Assembly: GCA_009767595.1 (NCBI GenBank)
Contig: VSDK01027780.1
Coordinates: 62,001-126,000, forward strand
Direction: 5' to 3'
DNA: 64,000 bases
From: Symbiodinium kawagutii
Lineage: Eukaryota > Sar > Dinophyceae > Suessiales > Symbiodiniaceae
In this document: positions 1 through 12,959 of the stretch, one piece after another
How positions within the stretch are numbered: position 1 is the stretch's first letter
Layout of the letters: each line of letters begins with the position of its first letter
Notes under the pieces: generated by a model
What the model was told of the DNA's origin: nothing
The model's input: only the letters and a program-made list of their open reading frames with translations
The model's database searches: none
Position numbers and translations under genes: made by a program

Positions 1-553
1 GACAAACCCAAATGTTTCAAAAGCATCCATGGTTAATGATGTTTCGTGACTGTTGATTGTGATTAAGGATGGTTGATAGTGGCTCATAACTCAGAACCGG
101 CTGTGAAAGCCACCAATAACCTGCTATAAGGGTCACACGTCAACACGAACCGAACCAAGAAATGCTGGTTCTGAACGCCCGGAGGATAGCACGTTTCTCT
201 TGGTATTGCTGAGAATCATCATTGGTGAGCCTATCAACGATGATTCTCAGAAAATCACCAGTAATCACTATGGTTAATTATCAGAAATGCTTAATGACTT
301 TGATTAATCATGAATCACTAATTATCATCAGCATTAACGATGATTCATCACTAGTAATCAACCATGGTTTTGATCCATCATTAATCATCATGAACGAGCT
401 TTTCCCAAGCGATTCATCACTATCAATCAGCTTATTGAGCGACTGGTGATTGATTTACCATGGTTTTACCCATCATTATCCATCATTTGTTGTGATTAAC
501 CATCGTGAATCATCATTTTCACCCATCATTCACCATGTTTTTTTCATCCGCAG

Positions 554-621
554 ATTTGTTGTTCCTGGATGCCGTTCCAATCGTTCTTGACCGAGGGTTC
601 GTGGACCGTCGGCATCACGCG
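554..621 (+). CDS. Candidate exon, unknown gene
   Basis: It lies between TTCATCCGCAG and GTGTGAG and reads CCSWMPFQSFLTEGSWTVG in one frame (a second frame is also open). A second G+C-richer piece follows to about 760. Not recognised and not joined to any other exon. Confidence 0.28.
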
Positions 622-1263
622 GTGTGAGAAACACATGCCGTGTGAGATCCAATCCCTGTCGAAGTGCCGTCGCAGGTAAAGACTGCGCGCACGGAGAAAT
701 GTTTCTGCAGGCAGCATGTCGTGCGACTTTGGTGAAGTTTTTTGTGGATCAGCTTAGGAGGATAATTAACAACAATGACGGTCAATTCCACAGGTTGATC
801 AATTGGGGGATGCCATTTTACTGGGAAACCACCTGATACCCCCTATTCATCAATTATGTCATGGCTATTGGTGTGAATGAACTACCAATCCCCTGGGGTT
901 TTAAACAGGACATGAATTGTTTATTGTCCTTAGTGCTTTCACATGTTCCTTTCCTCACGAGCCTATTGATCGTCCGCTTTGAAGGGTGCTTGGCGCTTGC
1001 AAAAAACCTGGTGCTCATGCGTACTTGCCGGCTGAATCATCAAGTAATCATCATTGAATATCATTTGCTAAAAGTTCCCAACTACTCCCACCTTCACCGG
1101 GATTCATTTGCTATAACCACAAGCAATAAATGAACCCATGGCTTGTTTGATTGGCAGGTATCAGTAACTGGGCCTCAAACCATCACATATGGGTGGTGAT
1201 TTGTCGAGAATGAAGTGTGAAGCAACATAAAAGCTGCATTATCCAATAGCCCTTTCTTCAAAA

Positions 1264-1358
1264 TGGGTGTTTCTCAAAATAGAGGTATTCCAACATCAGC
1301 AATTTATAGTAATAAACCATCCCTAACTTTTGGGTAACCCCAGTTTAAGAAACCACCA
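1264..1358. mobile_element. MITE-like element A, copy 1
   Basis: Termini TGGGTGTTTCTC and GAAACCACCA are inverted. It is flanked on both sides by AA. Confidence 0.65.
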
Positions 1359-1583
1359 AATCCTGCCATCACCTGAGATTTAATCATCCACTCAACTGTT
1401 CAAAGCAGACCATTGACCGAACCGAACCGCCGACGGCCGCCACCGAACTCTGCCCTCTCTCGCGCCTGACGTGATTCGGAGGCTCCGCCGAGCAAAAGTG
1501 CAGGGGGTTGATCTGAAAAAACGGCTCAAAACAAGGACCGGAACAAAAAAATTGCCAGTCAATGATGGTGGGCTAGTTAATTA

Positions 1584-1650
1584 TGGTGGTTTCTTCAAAT
1601 AAGGGACCCCCAAAATGGTTTGTTTGATTACTATAAATGGTTGATATTGG
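1584..1650. mobile_element. Element A, copy 2 (one end only)
   Basis: The left terminus TGGTGGTTTCTT and the A-type interior are present; the right half is missing and element C1 follows. Confidence 0.5.
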
Positions 1651-1675
1651 ATGGCGGTTGATGATCGTGGTTAAG

Positions 1676-1769
1676 TGGTTGGTGGTGTTAATCTGTTTAT
1701 TTTCACTGCAATTAACAAATGGTTGGTTGGTTGACAAATATATTTCATAGGGATTGAAACCACCAACCA
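1676..1769. mobile_element. Element C, copy 1
   Basis: TGGTTGGTGG...CCACCAACCA inverted ends with a central GTTGACAAATATATTTCATAG. Confidence 0.6.
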
Positions 1770-2171
1770 TTTTACCATTTTAGGATCAATCACTAAGCAT
1801 GTCTAATGATTGTGGCTAGTGGTTTGGGCGACGATGATTCAACAGTTGTTTGTACTCAAGACTCATAGAGAACCGACACTACAATAACGGTTACTGTAAC
1901 AACGATGGTCAATGATTGCTAATTGTGATTAATGATGATTAGTGATGATCAAGGATTGTCCATGGTTGAAGTAGATCATGGCAGATAGCAACAAAATGGA
2001 ATAACGATCAACTGGTCTTGAATACCGAATAACCAAAGAAGGCCCAACAGTACTAGACCAGTTATTCGTTTGCTACACCAAATTTGAATAATTCAAATAC
2101 CAAAAAGGTAATCCATTATCAAATCCTTTCCCATTATCAAACTGTGTATCTTCAATACAGAGATCGCACGC

Positions 2172-2363
2172 GTGATCCGTGGATCGCAACGAAAATTTCC
2201 TGCGGACTTTGGCGGAGCAACTCCTCTAATTCGGCTGTACAGAACTCTTGTTCCAGCGCGAGGGAGGTGTTTCCAGCGCGCGAAAGTGGGTATCCCAGAG
2301 CCATGCCACGTGTTGAAACGGAGGAGGGTCAAGGGCGGCTGTGAAGCCATCCTAAAGCTATGA
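2172..2363 (+). CDS. Coding-like island, unknown
   Basis: 63-codon open frame with PADFGGATPLIRLYRTLVPA and a basic C-terminus. The G+C content stands out from its surroundings. Could be an exon or a retroposed fragment; no family recognised. Confidence 0.22.
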   Translation: MIRGSQRKFPADFGGATPLIRLYRTLVPARGRCFQRAKVGIPEPCHVLKRRRVKGGCEAILKL

Positions 2364-2394
2364 CCATTGAGTTGAGTAGTCTTTGATGCGATTT

Positions 2395-2506
2395 GAGTAT
2401 GGGTCAATATTTATCAACCAACTAGTGGAGGATAATCACGAATAATGATAGGGAAACCAAGGGTTAATGATGGGGGAATCAGGGGTATAGGGTTTTGACC
2501 CATAGC
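2395..2506. mobile_element. MITE-like element B, copy 1
   Basis: The right side AGGGTTTTGACCCATAGC is conserved; both termini are degraded. Confidence 0.55.
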
Positions 2507-3069
2507 AATTTCTGAAAATTCTTCAATACTAGAAATGATTAATGAGCAAACTAGTCTGAAATGGCAACCCACAAATACATGATGAGCAAATGACAAGGAG
2601 AGATGCACATTGTGTTGCGATTGTTTGACATGGCAATGAGATGTTTAATTGCAATGACGATAAGGACCATCGCCAGCACACAAATACATAATGATTTGGA
2701 CATCGGTGCCCAGCCATTGATCGACCAATCAATCAACCAGCCATTCTTCTGCAGTATCAACCGTTATAACCAAACAACATCTATCATTCACCATTGTTCA
2801 GCATCATTAGACATCAGTGACCAATCAAAGAGTCTGATCCACCATGATTATATCACATAGATATGTGTATTGTATATCCATCATTGCTTAGCATCATTTA
2901 GCAATTGAGCTCTACCTGAACCATCCAAGTTCACAGTAAAGTTTCAGCATTTTTCCGGTAAGTACCCCACACTGATTTGGGAGAACCCAAGCGCGGCGAA
3001 ATGGAAACACACCCATGGCAAGCCACAGACGGAACGGTGCATGTTGATTTGCCAGTGTTTAACAATGCT

Positions 3070-4790
3070 TAAGAATCATAAAGGATCTGGGGATGATGAC
3101 CACCATTCATCAACAAGTGGTCATCATTGTCATCATAATGAGGTTTGCTGATTTTTTGTGAATTTGTTGTTGCCATGGTTTGGAATACTGGCAACCAACC
3201 AGTTCAGGGTGTCAATGCCAATGGATTTTGGGGCACTGCTCGTGGCAGTGATGAACACTCAACTCTTGGTTAGGGATGGCTGAGGTGCATTAGCACAACA
3301 CATGATGGTACACACTTGAATACAGTAGCTAACTTGCTTGTCTTAAGTATATATTTGGTTGCTTCACCTATACAGTTGACATGTCCTACTATCAAGCAAA
3401 TGTGACCGGTATTGTATTCAAAGTATAGTGAATATCTCAAAGATCAGTATGTCTCAATATGTCTTGCAACTATTCTTGCTTCCGGTGCTTTACTATGCAT
3501 TAAAGGCCAACCATGTTTACCATCGAGTTGAGCATGGTTGCACCCGTGTCGCTTCACTTAACTCGACTGGATTGCATCACCAGTACTTGTTGGTTAAAAG
3601 ATAAATCCCGCCATTCATGTCTTGTTGATGATGCTAATGACAGTGGGTAAATGATCAATTCTGCTCCCAACTGCTTTTGCAGATGCCAATAGCCAATTAC
3701 TTGCTGGCTGCTAATGCTGATAGGGAATTGTGAAGAACGATATTCATGATGTTGACGTGTTGGGGAACAATTATCAGCATTGTCAGTTGCTTATTATGCA
3801 TATCAATTTAGTAATTGTTAGTACATGTTAACTGTTGACGCCTGCTGGTTATATAACAATTCCGCCAGCGGTTGTTCGATACTTGGTACTGAGTGGTCTT
3901 TGGAATCCCAGGATGAGAGGGTGGAGGAGACTCTGCATAACCTCAAGTATTTACAGCATCCCAAAGCACCAGTCAGAATCTCTAGCTGATTGTTGGTTAT
4001 CATTTCTTTGGAAATCTCACATTCGGCAGTTATTCAGATTTGTGACAATATAAATACATCCGATCTGTGAACTTGTTTTGACTCGTATTTTCATTGTCAT
4101 AGAAAAAAAAGTCATTGACAAGTATCGACAACCAAAGCAAGTAGCAGTTTCTGGTTGATATGGTAATGGCAATTTGTTGGACCAAATCGATATTGCTGAT
4201 GATTGAGAACCAAATGCAAGTAATTCGCTTTTAGTTGTTGACTTTCTGTTGCTAATAATGCACTTAATCAGACATTTGCTGGTCAACAAGCAGTTGAGTA
4301 ATTTATATTTGTGGTTCAATTAGTTACGATTGCGAATACTGTATTCACCATGAGATAGTTAGATAGCCACTAGTATTACATGTATCAACAGTTCGTACTA
4401 TTAACCACTAGTATTACAAATTGTATTGATCTTTACTAGTATTGATGGTTCATGGATAATAGTAATGATCAACAACCATCAGCCATCCCTGCTAGTAACC
4501 AGCACTTACCACTGCTATTAACCCTTGATATGTTTTTTATCATTAGGTAGTTTTTTCCAACAATTATTCATTATTCAGTATTTCCAGGCATGATTAATGA
4601 TGGGATACTAAAAAGGTGATTATGTTTAATTATTATAGCATTATTACTATGTTAATCATTACTATTACCATTACTGATGGTGATTAACCATTATCAACCC
4701 TTATTACTATTCAATACTACAAGTAATGTATTATAACCATTATTAAGCATTAGTATTACCATTACTAATGGTTATAAACACAGTAGTTCT
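3070..4790. other. No gene seen
   Basis: A+T-rich, low-complexity TTACTATTAACC and GATGGTTAATG type DNA; short open frames only. Confidence 0.6.
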
Positions 4791-4799
4791 TCATAGCTG

Positions 4800-5047
4800 G
4801 TGATTCGATGTGGTACCGTTCCGTTCGCGAGTCGGTGCAGCCAGCAGGGCTGCCAGAGCCGCTCGCCCAATCCTACCAAACCACCGGGGTGGCGAACGAC
4901 GGGGCGAACCCGTGAGCCAACCGGTCAAGGGGTGGCTGGGGGGCCTTGGTGGCCCCGCAAAGTACCAGATATATCCTACCAATCCCATCAAAGTCATTGT
5001 GAACTCAACTCCTCTGATGGCAGTCAAGTTTCAAGAGCTTATTGATT
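4800..5047 (+). CDS. Coding-like island, unknown
   Basis: G+C-rich island with two open + frames, one reading WYRSVRESVQPAGLPEPLAQ. The frame cannot be chosen with confidence. Not recognised. Confidence 0.25.
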
Positions 5048-5253
5048 GATCAGACAAGATATGAAGGGTCGGTACCATTTTTTTGTTTGAAATCACTGCC
5101 AGTTGGAAACTGCGACCATGAAGAGCCATAATTTGCATGTAACTGTAGCCATACGATTCCAGTGCTTGCTGTTGATAACATTTGTTCGGGATAGATTAAT
5201 CTGACTGAATGGTGCATTTCACAACTCATTCCTTGTTTGGTTGCTAGTTTTTT

Positions 5254-5484
5254 GTGAAGAAATGGTGGAGTTCGTCCCTAATTCCGTGTTTGGTTGCCAG
5301 CTTTTGTGGACAAAACGCCACTGCGTCGTGTTCGTTGGTATCCCCAGCCACCCAGTACCTTCACCCACGTCTCTCTCTCGGAGCGTTTGGGAATGAGACG
5401 AACCGAGATGGAAAGGGAGCTGCGAAGCGTGTAACGTGGATCATCCAAGGTCCTGGTTCTGTTGCTGAGGTTGGATGCAATTGA
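5254..5484 (+). CDS. Coding-like island, unknown
   Basis: Open in both orientations; G+C-richer than its flanks. No family recognised; may be a decayed retroposed fragment. Confidence 0.18.
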   Translation: MKKWWSSSLIPCLVASFCGQNATASCSLVSPATQYLHPRLSLGAFGNETNRDGKGAAKRVTWIIQGPGSVAEVGCN

Positions 5485-5551
5485 TTTTCTAGTGAAACCC
5501 TGGGAAACTAGCAATTGATGGTGGATTTTCCATTGCCAGGTTGGTTCAGCA

Positions 5552-5561
5552 NNNNNNNNNN
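5552..5561. other. Assembly gap (10 N)
   Basis: Run of ten undetermined bases in element-E-like sequence. Confidence 0.99.
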
Positions 5562-6430
5562 GCGCGTGTGAATTTTAAATGCCATGGAAAGAGATGACTG
5601 TACTATCCCCCATGGGTTATACTAAGAATTGCTATGTTCCACGGGTTGACTAAAAGGTATGGGTTCCCATGGAAATCGGAACTCTTGCGTTAGTCCACAA
5701 GATTACACAAGCATTGATTCCTGAAATGTACTATGATGAACCTTTGCCACTATCATGAGTTTTTTTCCGAAACTTCAACCATAAAAAGATGGCAATTCAT
5801 TACAGTGTGACCAGTAGCACAAAAGCCCGTGAATCATCAATGTTTGATGACCCTTAGTTTATTACAAAGATGATACCTTGATGTAGCTAGTGATGTCGCT
5901 AACAAACACAGTTGCAACAAATGAACTACTATTGATAGCTACGAATTAGTAGCCTTGAGAATGACAGTAGTAGCTTTGAATAAATAAATTACATGGAATG
6001 ACTAGTCATGCATAGCTAACAACTAATGGCTCACAATGCCATTATGCTATTGACTATTCATATCTGTTCATGAAAGCTATTTTGCTAATACCATTCGCGT
6101 CTATTGGCTATGAGTAGCTAGTCATTAATGGCTACTTTGCCAACTAAGCTGTTTAAGCATTCTTGTTGACGATTGTCCCTCATTGTTTATCATTACAATG
6201 CCTTAAGCCACCATTAACCACGGTCACTCATGGTTCATCCCCCATGATTTACCTTTGAAATCCCCTAACCATAAATGGTTAATGGTTGTCAAAGCCATAG
6301 CTATTAATGCCATAAATCCATGTGAATCCACTAATCCCCCATGATTTACCATTGTAATCCCTATAAAGCCACTTATGATATGATTATCCATATGTAATCC
6401 CCATACATGGAATGATAATCCCCAACAAGC
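5562..6430. other. No gene seen
   Basis: A+T-rich sequence with repeated TAGTAGC/AGCTA words; becomes CCATAAATCCC-rich just before element A3. Confidence 0.6.
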
Positions 6431-6434
6431 CATA

Positions 6435-6539
6435 TGGTGGTTTCTCAAAGTAGGGAGCCCCCAAAAATGGTTGGTTAATTACCATAAATGATTAGTAATG
6501 GATGATTTGGGGGTACCCCTACGGCTTGAGAAACACCCA
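6435..6539. mobile_element. Element A, copy 3
   Basis: Full copy with inverted TGGTGGTTTCTC termini; flanks are TA on both sides. Confidence 0.75.
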
Positions 6540-6660
6540 TATATTGACCACATATTATATAACCATATATTAACCACATATATAACCATATTATATCCCC
6601 AAGAAGCCATATGTAGTCCCCATAACGCCGCCATGAAGAAACCACCCAAGTGACCAGCAG

Positions 6661-6840
6661 CAGCACCAGGCCTTCGCTCGTATCGCCAAGTTGGACGTCA
6701 CGGTGGAAGCCACGGTGCAGGGGAACCCACCGACGCGGGGCGGGGCGCCGCGAGGGGCGGCACAACTGCTGGGTGAGGCCGGGTTTGGAGCTACCAGGGT
6801 GATGCTGGCGCCAGGAGCTACCACCAAGTGGTCGACCAAC
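6661..6840 (+). CDS. Candidate exon(s), unknown gene
   Basis: After CACCAG the + frame reads AFARIAKLDVTVEATVQGN, then a Gly/Pro/Arg stretch and AAQLLGEAGFGATRVML. Strongly G+C-rich and Ala/Gly-rich like the ALDH exons. Probably an exon of a gene upstream of the cold-shock-like gene. Confidence 0.35.
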
Positions 6841-7014
6841 CATGTCTGGTTGGTGGTTTGATTCAGGGGTTTGTAGTGGTTATAGGGGTTGGTAGTGGTT
6901 TATAGGATAATAAGTAAAAATAATTGTTACACAACCACTGGTTGGTGCTTTTATAGCCATTAATAAGGGTTAATCATGGGGGAGAACAACCAACAGCAAT
7001 GGTTAAACAACTAC

Positions 7015-7131
7015 TGGTTGGTGGTTTGATGCGCATTTTTTTGTATTTTCCCTAGTAGTTTTTTTGAAAAATGGTTGGTTGACTAGCATATTTTTCATAG
7101 GGGTGGTTCAACCACCAACATCCACCAACCA
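7015..7131. mobile_element. Element C, copy 2
   Basis: TGGTTGGTGGTTTG...CCACCAACCA ends, with TTTTCCCTAGTAGTT and GACTAGCATATTTTTCATAG inside. Confidence 0.65.
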
Positions 7132-9480
7132 GATGTAGCTCCTAGGTGTTTTGCACTGGGCTTTTGACCAACAAAACGACAGAATGGTCTACCATTTGGT
7201 TGACCTAACGGCTCGACCAATTAGGTCCAGAGAATAGTCTACCATTTGGTTCACTGAATTATCGTGTTTTCTACTGGGCGTTTTGACCGACAATAAAACC
7301 TGCAAAACCACATATGGTTTTAACGAACAAAACAACCAGTAGATGGTTGAGACTACTGGCAAATACTGGGCTTTTGACCAAAATAAATGGGTCAATGGAC
7401 AGAGAGAGCAGAATTGACCTACCGGAAACCCTGCTTGTATCCGTCAACGCGGTTGCTTGTAGATTTTTCATGAACCATCGGTTGGTAGGACCCCAGAAAC
7501 GGTCTCTGCCGGGGGAGTTCTGCCATTTTGTGGGGCGATCAACCATTTTTGCCCGGTGACCATGGTGGGGGGCTCAACCATGGGACGAATAACCAGTTGC
7601 AATGAGTAGATTGTTTGGTTTCTTGGGAGTAAACCATGAGCCTTGTGTGGATCCCCTTATGGTCAACCATGGTTGGGTTGGTAGTCCCATGGTTGAAATG
7701 ATTTGGGGTTGCAACACCCAAACTCTATCATTATTTCGTTCAATGTTGAAGCTACTGGGTATTAGAACTGATTCACAACGATGATGCCATACTGCCCTAT
7801 CAACTGGGAGTCTATTGAGATTATTCTCGGTCTTCCCAACGATTGCAATTGCAACCCCATTGGGTTTTTTGGTCGAGGGGTTGCTGTTATAGCTGCTATG
7901 TGTGTGTGGGGATACTAATGTATGTAATCAAGCGTTTCAAATTGGATTCATGCACGCACATCAGGCAGATCTACACGTACATTTGCATTCACATATGATT
8001 ATACGCACATCCTATTTTTGAAAGTATCGTGTCTTTTGATTATACATATGCATTTATCGGCAAAAATATGCATTTGCAAACACATGGTTCATCTTCAACT
8101 ACTAGAGCCCCTTGTGACTCTACTATTACCACGGACTACCATTGATATTGCGCAGTGTTCAAAGGTGAAACATCTGAACAAGCAGGCATCATTGATGTTT
8201 TCAACCAGCAACCAAGATGGTTGAAGGCATGTTGAAGCTGTACTGTATGAGTATGGACAGTTGCCATCAGCTATCTCGCCAAACTGGGTATGACATGAAC
8301 TCCCCCTGTGAGGAAGGCAGACCCAGTAAATTTGATTTTCCTCATTGGTGCCCAGTGTTCAATGAAATCGGTAGTTGAGCATCAACACTTCGAGTAATGA
8401 ATGGTTAGTCATCGAATACTCAGTAACAGCTAGTAGTGGCTGAAGTCTGCTTTAAGCATCACAAAGACAATAGTTGCCCACCCCCTTTTTGAAAGGATGC
8501 TATAGATCTTTACATGACGAGGAAAGCATGTCTTCAAATCTGTATTTTTGAGGGGTGCAATGTTGGTTTTACAGGCGTGCAGGCGTGGGTGGAAACTACG
8601 CCATCAGGAGACTTAGACATCTAAACTACGCCACAAGGGACAGCAGAGAAAATGCTGCACATCAGCAGACCGGCAAAGTTTACATAAAATTGGTTTCAAT
8701 CAGCGTTGGTTTCCCATCAAAATAGTACCCCCCTAATTAATTAACCTACTAGCGTTTATGAATCCGAGGTTAACATACAACTGATGAATCATATCCAAGT
8801 GTCTTGTATTTGAACTGCTTATTTTTGTTTGGAATCTAACACTGGTGCCTGGATAATCCGCCGTTTTGTAGCTGGTTTCCCAGCCCGCTTTGTAATTGGT
8901 TGATATGTACCCGTTTCACTGCTATCTCTGCATTTGAATGATATCACCAAAATCAGAGAGAGAAACCGCATCCGTAATCCAGTCCCTTTTTGGTGCATCT
9001 CCCAAGAACATCTTTGAACCAGATTGCTTGCAGCTTGAAGCTCAAGAAACAGAAACCCAGACTTAAAGACCAACCATCACTTCACAGATCTTCACACCCA
9101 TAGTTTTCCGTGCTGTTAGTCAACCATACTTAACAGCCCATCAAGCAGCAAAACACTGAGATTTCCGCCGGTGATGTTTTCCAAATGCCAGGTTCCCATC
9201 ATGACAGCTAGACCTAATAATCAACAATGCAAGAAGATGATGTAAGGCGGAACAAGATAGAGAAATAATCAATCATACTATCATTGATGATACTTCACTA
9301 AATGTTCACAGTTAATAGTTGCATCACCTTCTTATTAATTCTACCATTTGATATGTCTGTATCACATGGTGATATCCTCATGAATAGTGATTTCCACAGC
9401 CAACTACAGTTAAAAGTTATATCAGTCAATAGCCATTCAAGTTTTTAAAGCTGTATTAGTTAATAACTATTAATAGCTAT
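7132..9480. other. No supported gene
   Basis: Diverged repeats with CAACCAT/GGTTGA words and element F1. Open frames on both strands at 7.2-7.6 and 8.8-9.1 kb lack family resemblance. Confidence 0.5.
8704..8765. repeat. Element F, copy 1
   Basis: TTGGTTTCCCATCAAAATAG and TACCCCCCTAA followed by GGTTAACAT; related to 59517-59590. Confidence 0.35.
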
Positions 9481-9486
9481 TATATA

Positions 9487-9591
9487 TGGTGGTTTCTCAA
9501 ACTAGGGGACAAAAAAAAGCATGGGTTGTTTCTTCCTGTAAATCCTTAGCTGGATGATTTGGGGGTCCCCCTATGGCTTGAGAAACACCCA
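9487..9591. mobile_element. Element A, copy 4
   Basis: Full copy with inverted termini; flanks are TA on both sides. Confidence 0.72.
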
Positions 9592-9652
9592 TATGTTAAC
9601 TATAAATAGCTATTACATATGTTAACTGTTTTCCACAAGAATCCTCAGCTTC

Positions 9653-9805
9653 ATGGCCATGGCCGCCATGGATCCCTTGCCCGGTGCGCTGGGCCATGCG
9701 GTGAAGTCTTGTAGCGTTGCTGGGCAACATGGATGGCTGGGGATCATGGCTGTAACCCTTCAGAAGGGTTGGATATGTGAAGAATTACAGCTTGAAAAAA
9801 GCTAA
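9653..9805 (+). CDS. Small coding-like ORF, unknown
   Basis: 50-codon frame starting MAMAAMDPLPGALGHAVK. The first 90 bp are G+C-rich, the rest is not, so only the first part may be exonic. No family recognised. Confidence 0.25.
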   Translation: MAMAAMDPLPGALGHAVKSCSVAGQHGWLGIMAVTLQKGWICEELQLEKS

Positions 9806-10132
9806 GATATAGCTTATATGCCAAGATTACTACCGTAATAAGGGTATTGATGAAAACTCATTAGTACGGTCAATAAGATAAACAAGCCATATACACATGA
9901 TTAGTTAGTTAAGGTTAATGCTTCCTAAGGGTTGGATAAGTTATGATTAAGCATGTTTAACTATAAGCTTCATTGAAAAGCTGGTTGATATAGTAAAGCT
10001 TGTAAGGCTTTACAGGGTGTATACTATAAGCTTCCTTGAAGATTAATTAGTACGGTTAATATGGGTGATTTATCGTGATTTATTAGCTTGTGATTGAGAA
10101 AAAACTATAAACTTACAACTCATTGGTGGCTT

Positions 10133-10214
10133 GATTGACGTGTGTTTATCTTCCTCGGTATTAACAAATGATTGGTTGGTTGACTAATATTTTTCATAGG
10201 GCCACCACCAACCA
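10133..10214. mobile_element. Element C, copy 3
   Basis: The right two thirds are clear (TTGACTAATATTTTTCATAG...CCACCAACCA); the left end is degraded. Confidence 0.55.
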
Positions 10215-10603
10215 GAAAACTATTTACTACGGCTAATATGATTAATAATGGTTAAGTAGATCACGGTTGGCTTTTGATTTACATATGGCGAATCATGGTT
10301 GATAGTGGTTAATTGTAATACTTACAATGTTGCTAATGGTCAATATAAGCTGACAACCAACCAACTGTATAGCCATCATGGTTGTAATCACTGATAAAGC
10401 CATTCTGGTTGTAATCGCTGATAACACCCAACTGATAACACCCACATGTATTTCTGTAGTTATACAAATGATATATCTTGGTCTGGGGAGCACTGAATTT
10501 TTGAAATGCCACAGTCGAGCAATCGCAACCGGGCAACCGCAGGGCAAGCTTTGAAGGCAGGTTCGTTTTGGATCCAAGTTGTGATCCACCGATGATTCGA
10601 TAG

Positions 10604-11132
10604 GTGGGCGCATGCCACTGGCAAGCGCATTTCAAACGCGCGAGCTTAACATGTCAAAAAACGCAGCTGCATGTCATCGCGCAGGAACCGGCTACTCTAC
10701 GGGAGGCCTCAATCACATGCATCGAAGTCGAAGAAGAAGTCGTCAGGCCTCGCGCAAAGGCCAAGCGACAACAAGCGGCTGCAGGAGTGGCGTCCAACGT
10801 TGCAGAAATGCGAACGCAACCGTGTTGGATCGGTACGATCACCGCGTTGTTGGATCGGTACATGTTAAGCTTAATTTTCAAAGCGCGAGCAAGGAAACTG
10901 CAGTTCATGTGTCCAAACCACACGCAAGCTGCACAAAGATTGTAGTTGCATCATCAGCATGCCTCCTTTGGGATGTGCAAGAGCTCGAGCAATGGGGGGC
11001 GCACCTACCCTGGTCGATATTGCAAACGATCTCAAGAAGTGGCTAGACGATGGATTGGATACCACAAGTGATGCACATCGTGTCATGGCAAACGCAGTAA
11101 AGAGGAACAAAGTGGAAGATCAAAGTGCGTAA
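10604..11132 (+). CDS. Coding-like region broken over frames
   Basis: The first frame reads ITCIEVEEEVVRPRAKAKR; a different frame from about 10875 reads NCSSCVQTTRKLHKDCSC and later TLVDIANDLKKWLDDGLD, ending at TAA 11130-11132. Both look like real protein, so this may be two exons, or one retroposed copy with a frameshift. Not recognised. Confidence 0.33.
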
Positions 11133-11139
11133 GAAGCGC

Positions 11140-12460
11140 TGAGAGTGGTCCATAGACGACATTTGACAATTCACATCGCCAAAGCGATCATTCAGCTGAA
11201 AAGGAAACAAAAATAACCTTGTCCGTGATGTGTTCATGGCGTGGTGTGTTGTGCTCAGACATCCGTAGGTAGTGGTTTGGGCTCTATAACTCTCTAGAGT
11301 ATTCGCATGATCCATTGTTTTTTTGGGGGGGTTGTTGTTCTTGAGAATTTTCAAGGTTTGGTTCATACATTTCACGAGATGATTGTGTCAATAGTTGTCG
11401 TTAAAAAAACAAAGTCATGAATGAAAGATGCTGTGTGACTGCTTTGCGATCTCGGGTGCCCTCGCTGAGCTCATTGAGCAACCTGCAGCTGACTCGAGAG
11501 TCATCTTGACTGCTACCCATGCACAACTATGAACCTAGCTATGGTTGCGTGAGATGGTGTAGTTACATGTGATACAGCACTGCTATAGCTTTTGGCAAAT
11601 TTATAGCGTCAAATACGGCGCTGACAATGCAGTTGATTTGTGCTACTCCTGCCCTACTTGTTCTGACCAGCATCTTATGTTCCTTAAAATTAATCACTGT
11701 CAACAATACAGTTGAAACATGTTTTCCATCCATGAAAAAACTTTTCAAAGTCTGAATCAATTATGCTTACAGTGGCAACATCATCGATAAGTACAGCCAT
11801 TTATGCACATACATTTACATGAGTCTATTGGTATTGAATTAGGTATTCATTTAAACGCTCCAGCATTTTCACTTTGAACAATAGCAATGCCAGCAATAGT
11901 AGTAGTAAAGGCGATAGGAGTTTCGACACATGCCGGCATGTTTCCATATCATGGTATAGCTGGTTTCGAAGCACGGCTGACGACGCCATATGGATTGCAC
12001 TAGGAGAGGTAAACCGTGCATAATGTAACAAAAGCTCTTGTATCATCGCCTAGTCCATAGCAAAACACTGATGGTGTGTGATGCGTGATGAATCACTAGG
12101 CAACTATAGCTCATGATCGATCATTGCTAGTACTGTGTTTGATCAGGCTAGTACATGGTCATTGGTGTTTGGTATAGCAATAAACTGACAGCACTGATTG
12201 TTAACCATGCCGTCAAATACAACATTTGTCAGGGTGAAACAAAAACCAATATGTTAGTATGTCATCATCCATGTATTTATTAGTTGAATGATATAGAGTC
12301 ATCACCTGCCAGTACAATATCCCGATATGGTCTATTAAACAGTTCTTCGCTCATTGCACCAACATAAACACATATATATATATATGTATATAAATAGTCA
12401 GAATATTATCATGACTCTTTCAACTGGAAATTATCTGCTGATGCTTTCAAGGGAGTCGTG
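11140..12460. other. No gene seen
   Basis: Unique A+T-rich sequence with a TA microsatellite near 12365; no convincing exon. Confidence 0.5.
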
Positions 12461-12462
12461 CC

Positions 12463-12560
12463 GGTGCTTCTCAAAATGGGGGACCCCAAAAATGTTTAGT
12501 TTATTTCTTTACATGATTTCTAAATTGGATGATTTGGGGGATCCCCTGGAGAAACGCCCA
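12463..12560. mobile_element. Element A, copy 5
   Basis: The interior is well conserved; the left terminus is degraded and the flanks do not match. Confidence 0.6.
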
Positions 12561-12789
12561 TATGTCTAATCATGCTTAGTGGTGAATGATACTTGATCAT
12601 AGTCAAAAACATGGTGAATGATGGAGATGAATTGCTTTTGAAAACCATTAGTACCCTTAATAGACCATGAGTTGGTTTCCTGTCAATAAGAACCATGAAC
12701 ATCACTTACTTAATAATTAGCCATTGATAGCCACTAGTAACCTAGTAGTAACCATCAATATCCATTATTTACAACTATGTGTTACCTCC

Positions 12790-12921
12790 CTTCCCACGCC
12801 TCCCTTCCCCGTGCCGCCTGAGGTCGCCGCAACAATCCCGGCACAATCCAACCCGCTGCACCCGGCGCCCGCCGCGCCGTTTTCGACCTCGGCTCTGAAG
12901 CGAGCGGCGCCACGGCCCTAA
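12790..12921 (+). CDS. Candidate Pro/Ala-rich exon
   Basis: G+C-rich island reading VAATIPAQSNPLHPAPAAPF after CCTGAG. Alternative frames are open too. Function unknown. Confidence 0.27.
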   Translation, partial: LPTPPFPVPPEVAATIPAQSNPLHPAPAAPFSTSALKRAAPRP

Positions 12922-12959
12922 GAACGCGGAGACGATCGTGACATTATGATAATTAACAA

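Noticed and set aside
2093-2407. 104-codon minus-strand frame opposite the island at 2.2 kb
   Set aside because: The + strand frame has equal support; neither has a recognised homologue.
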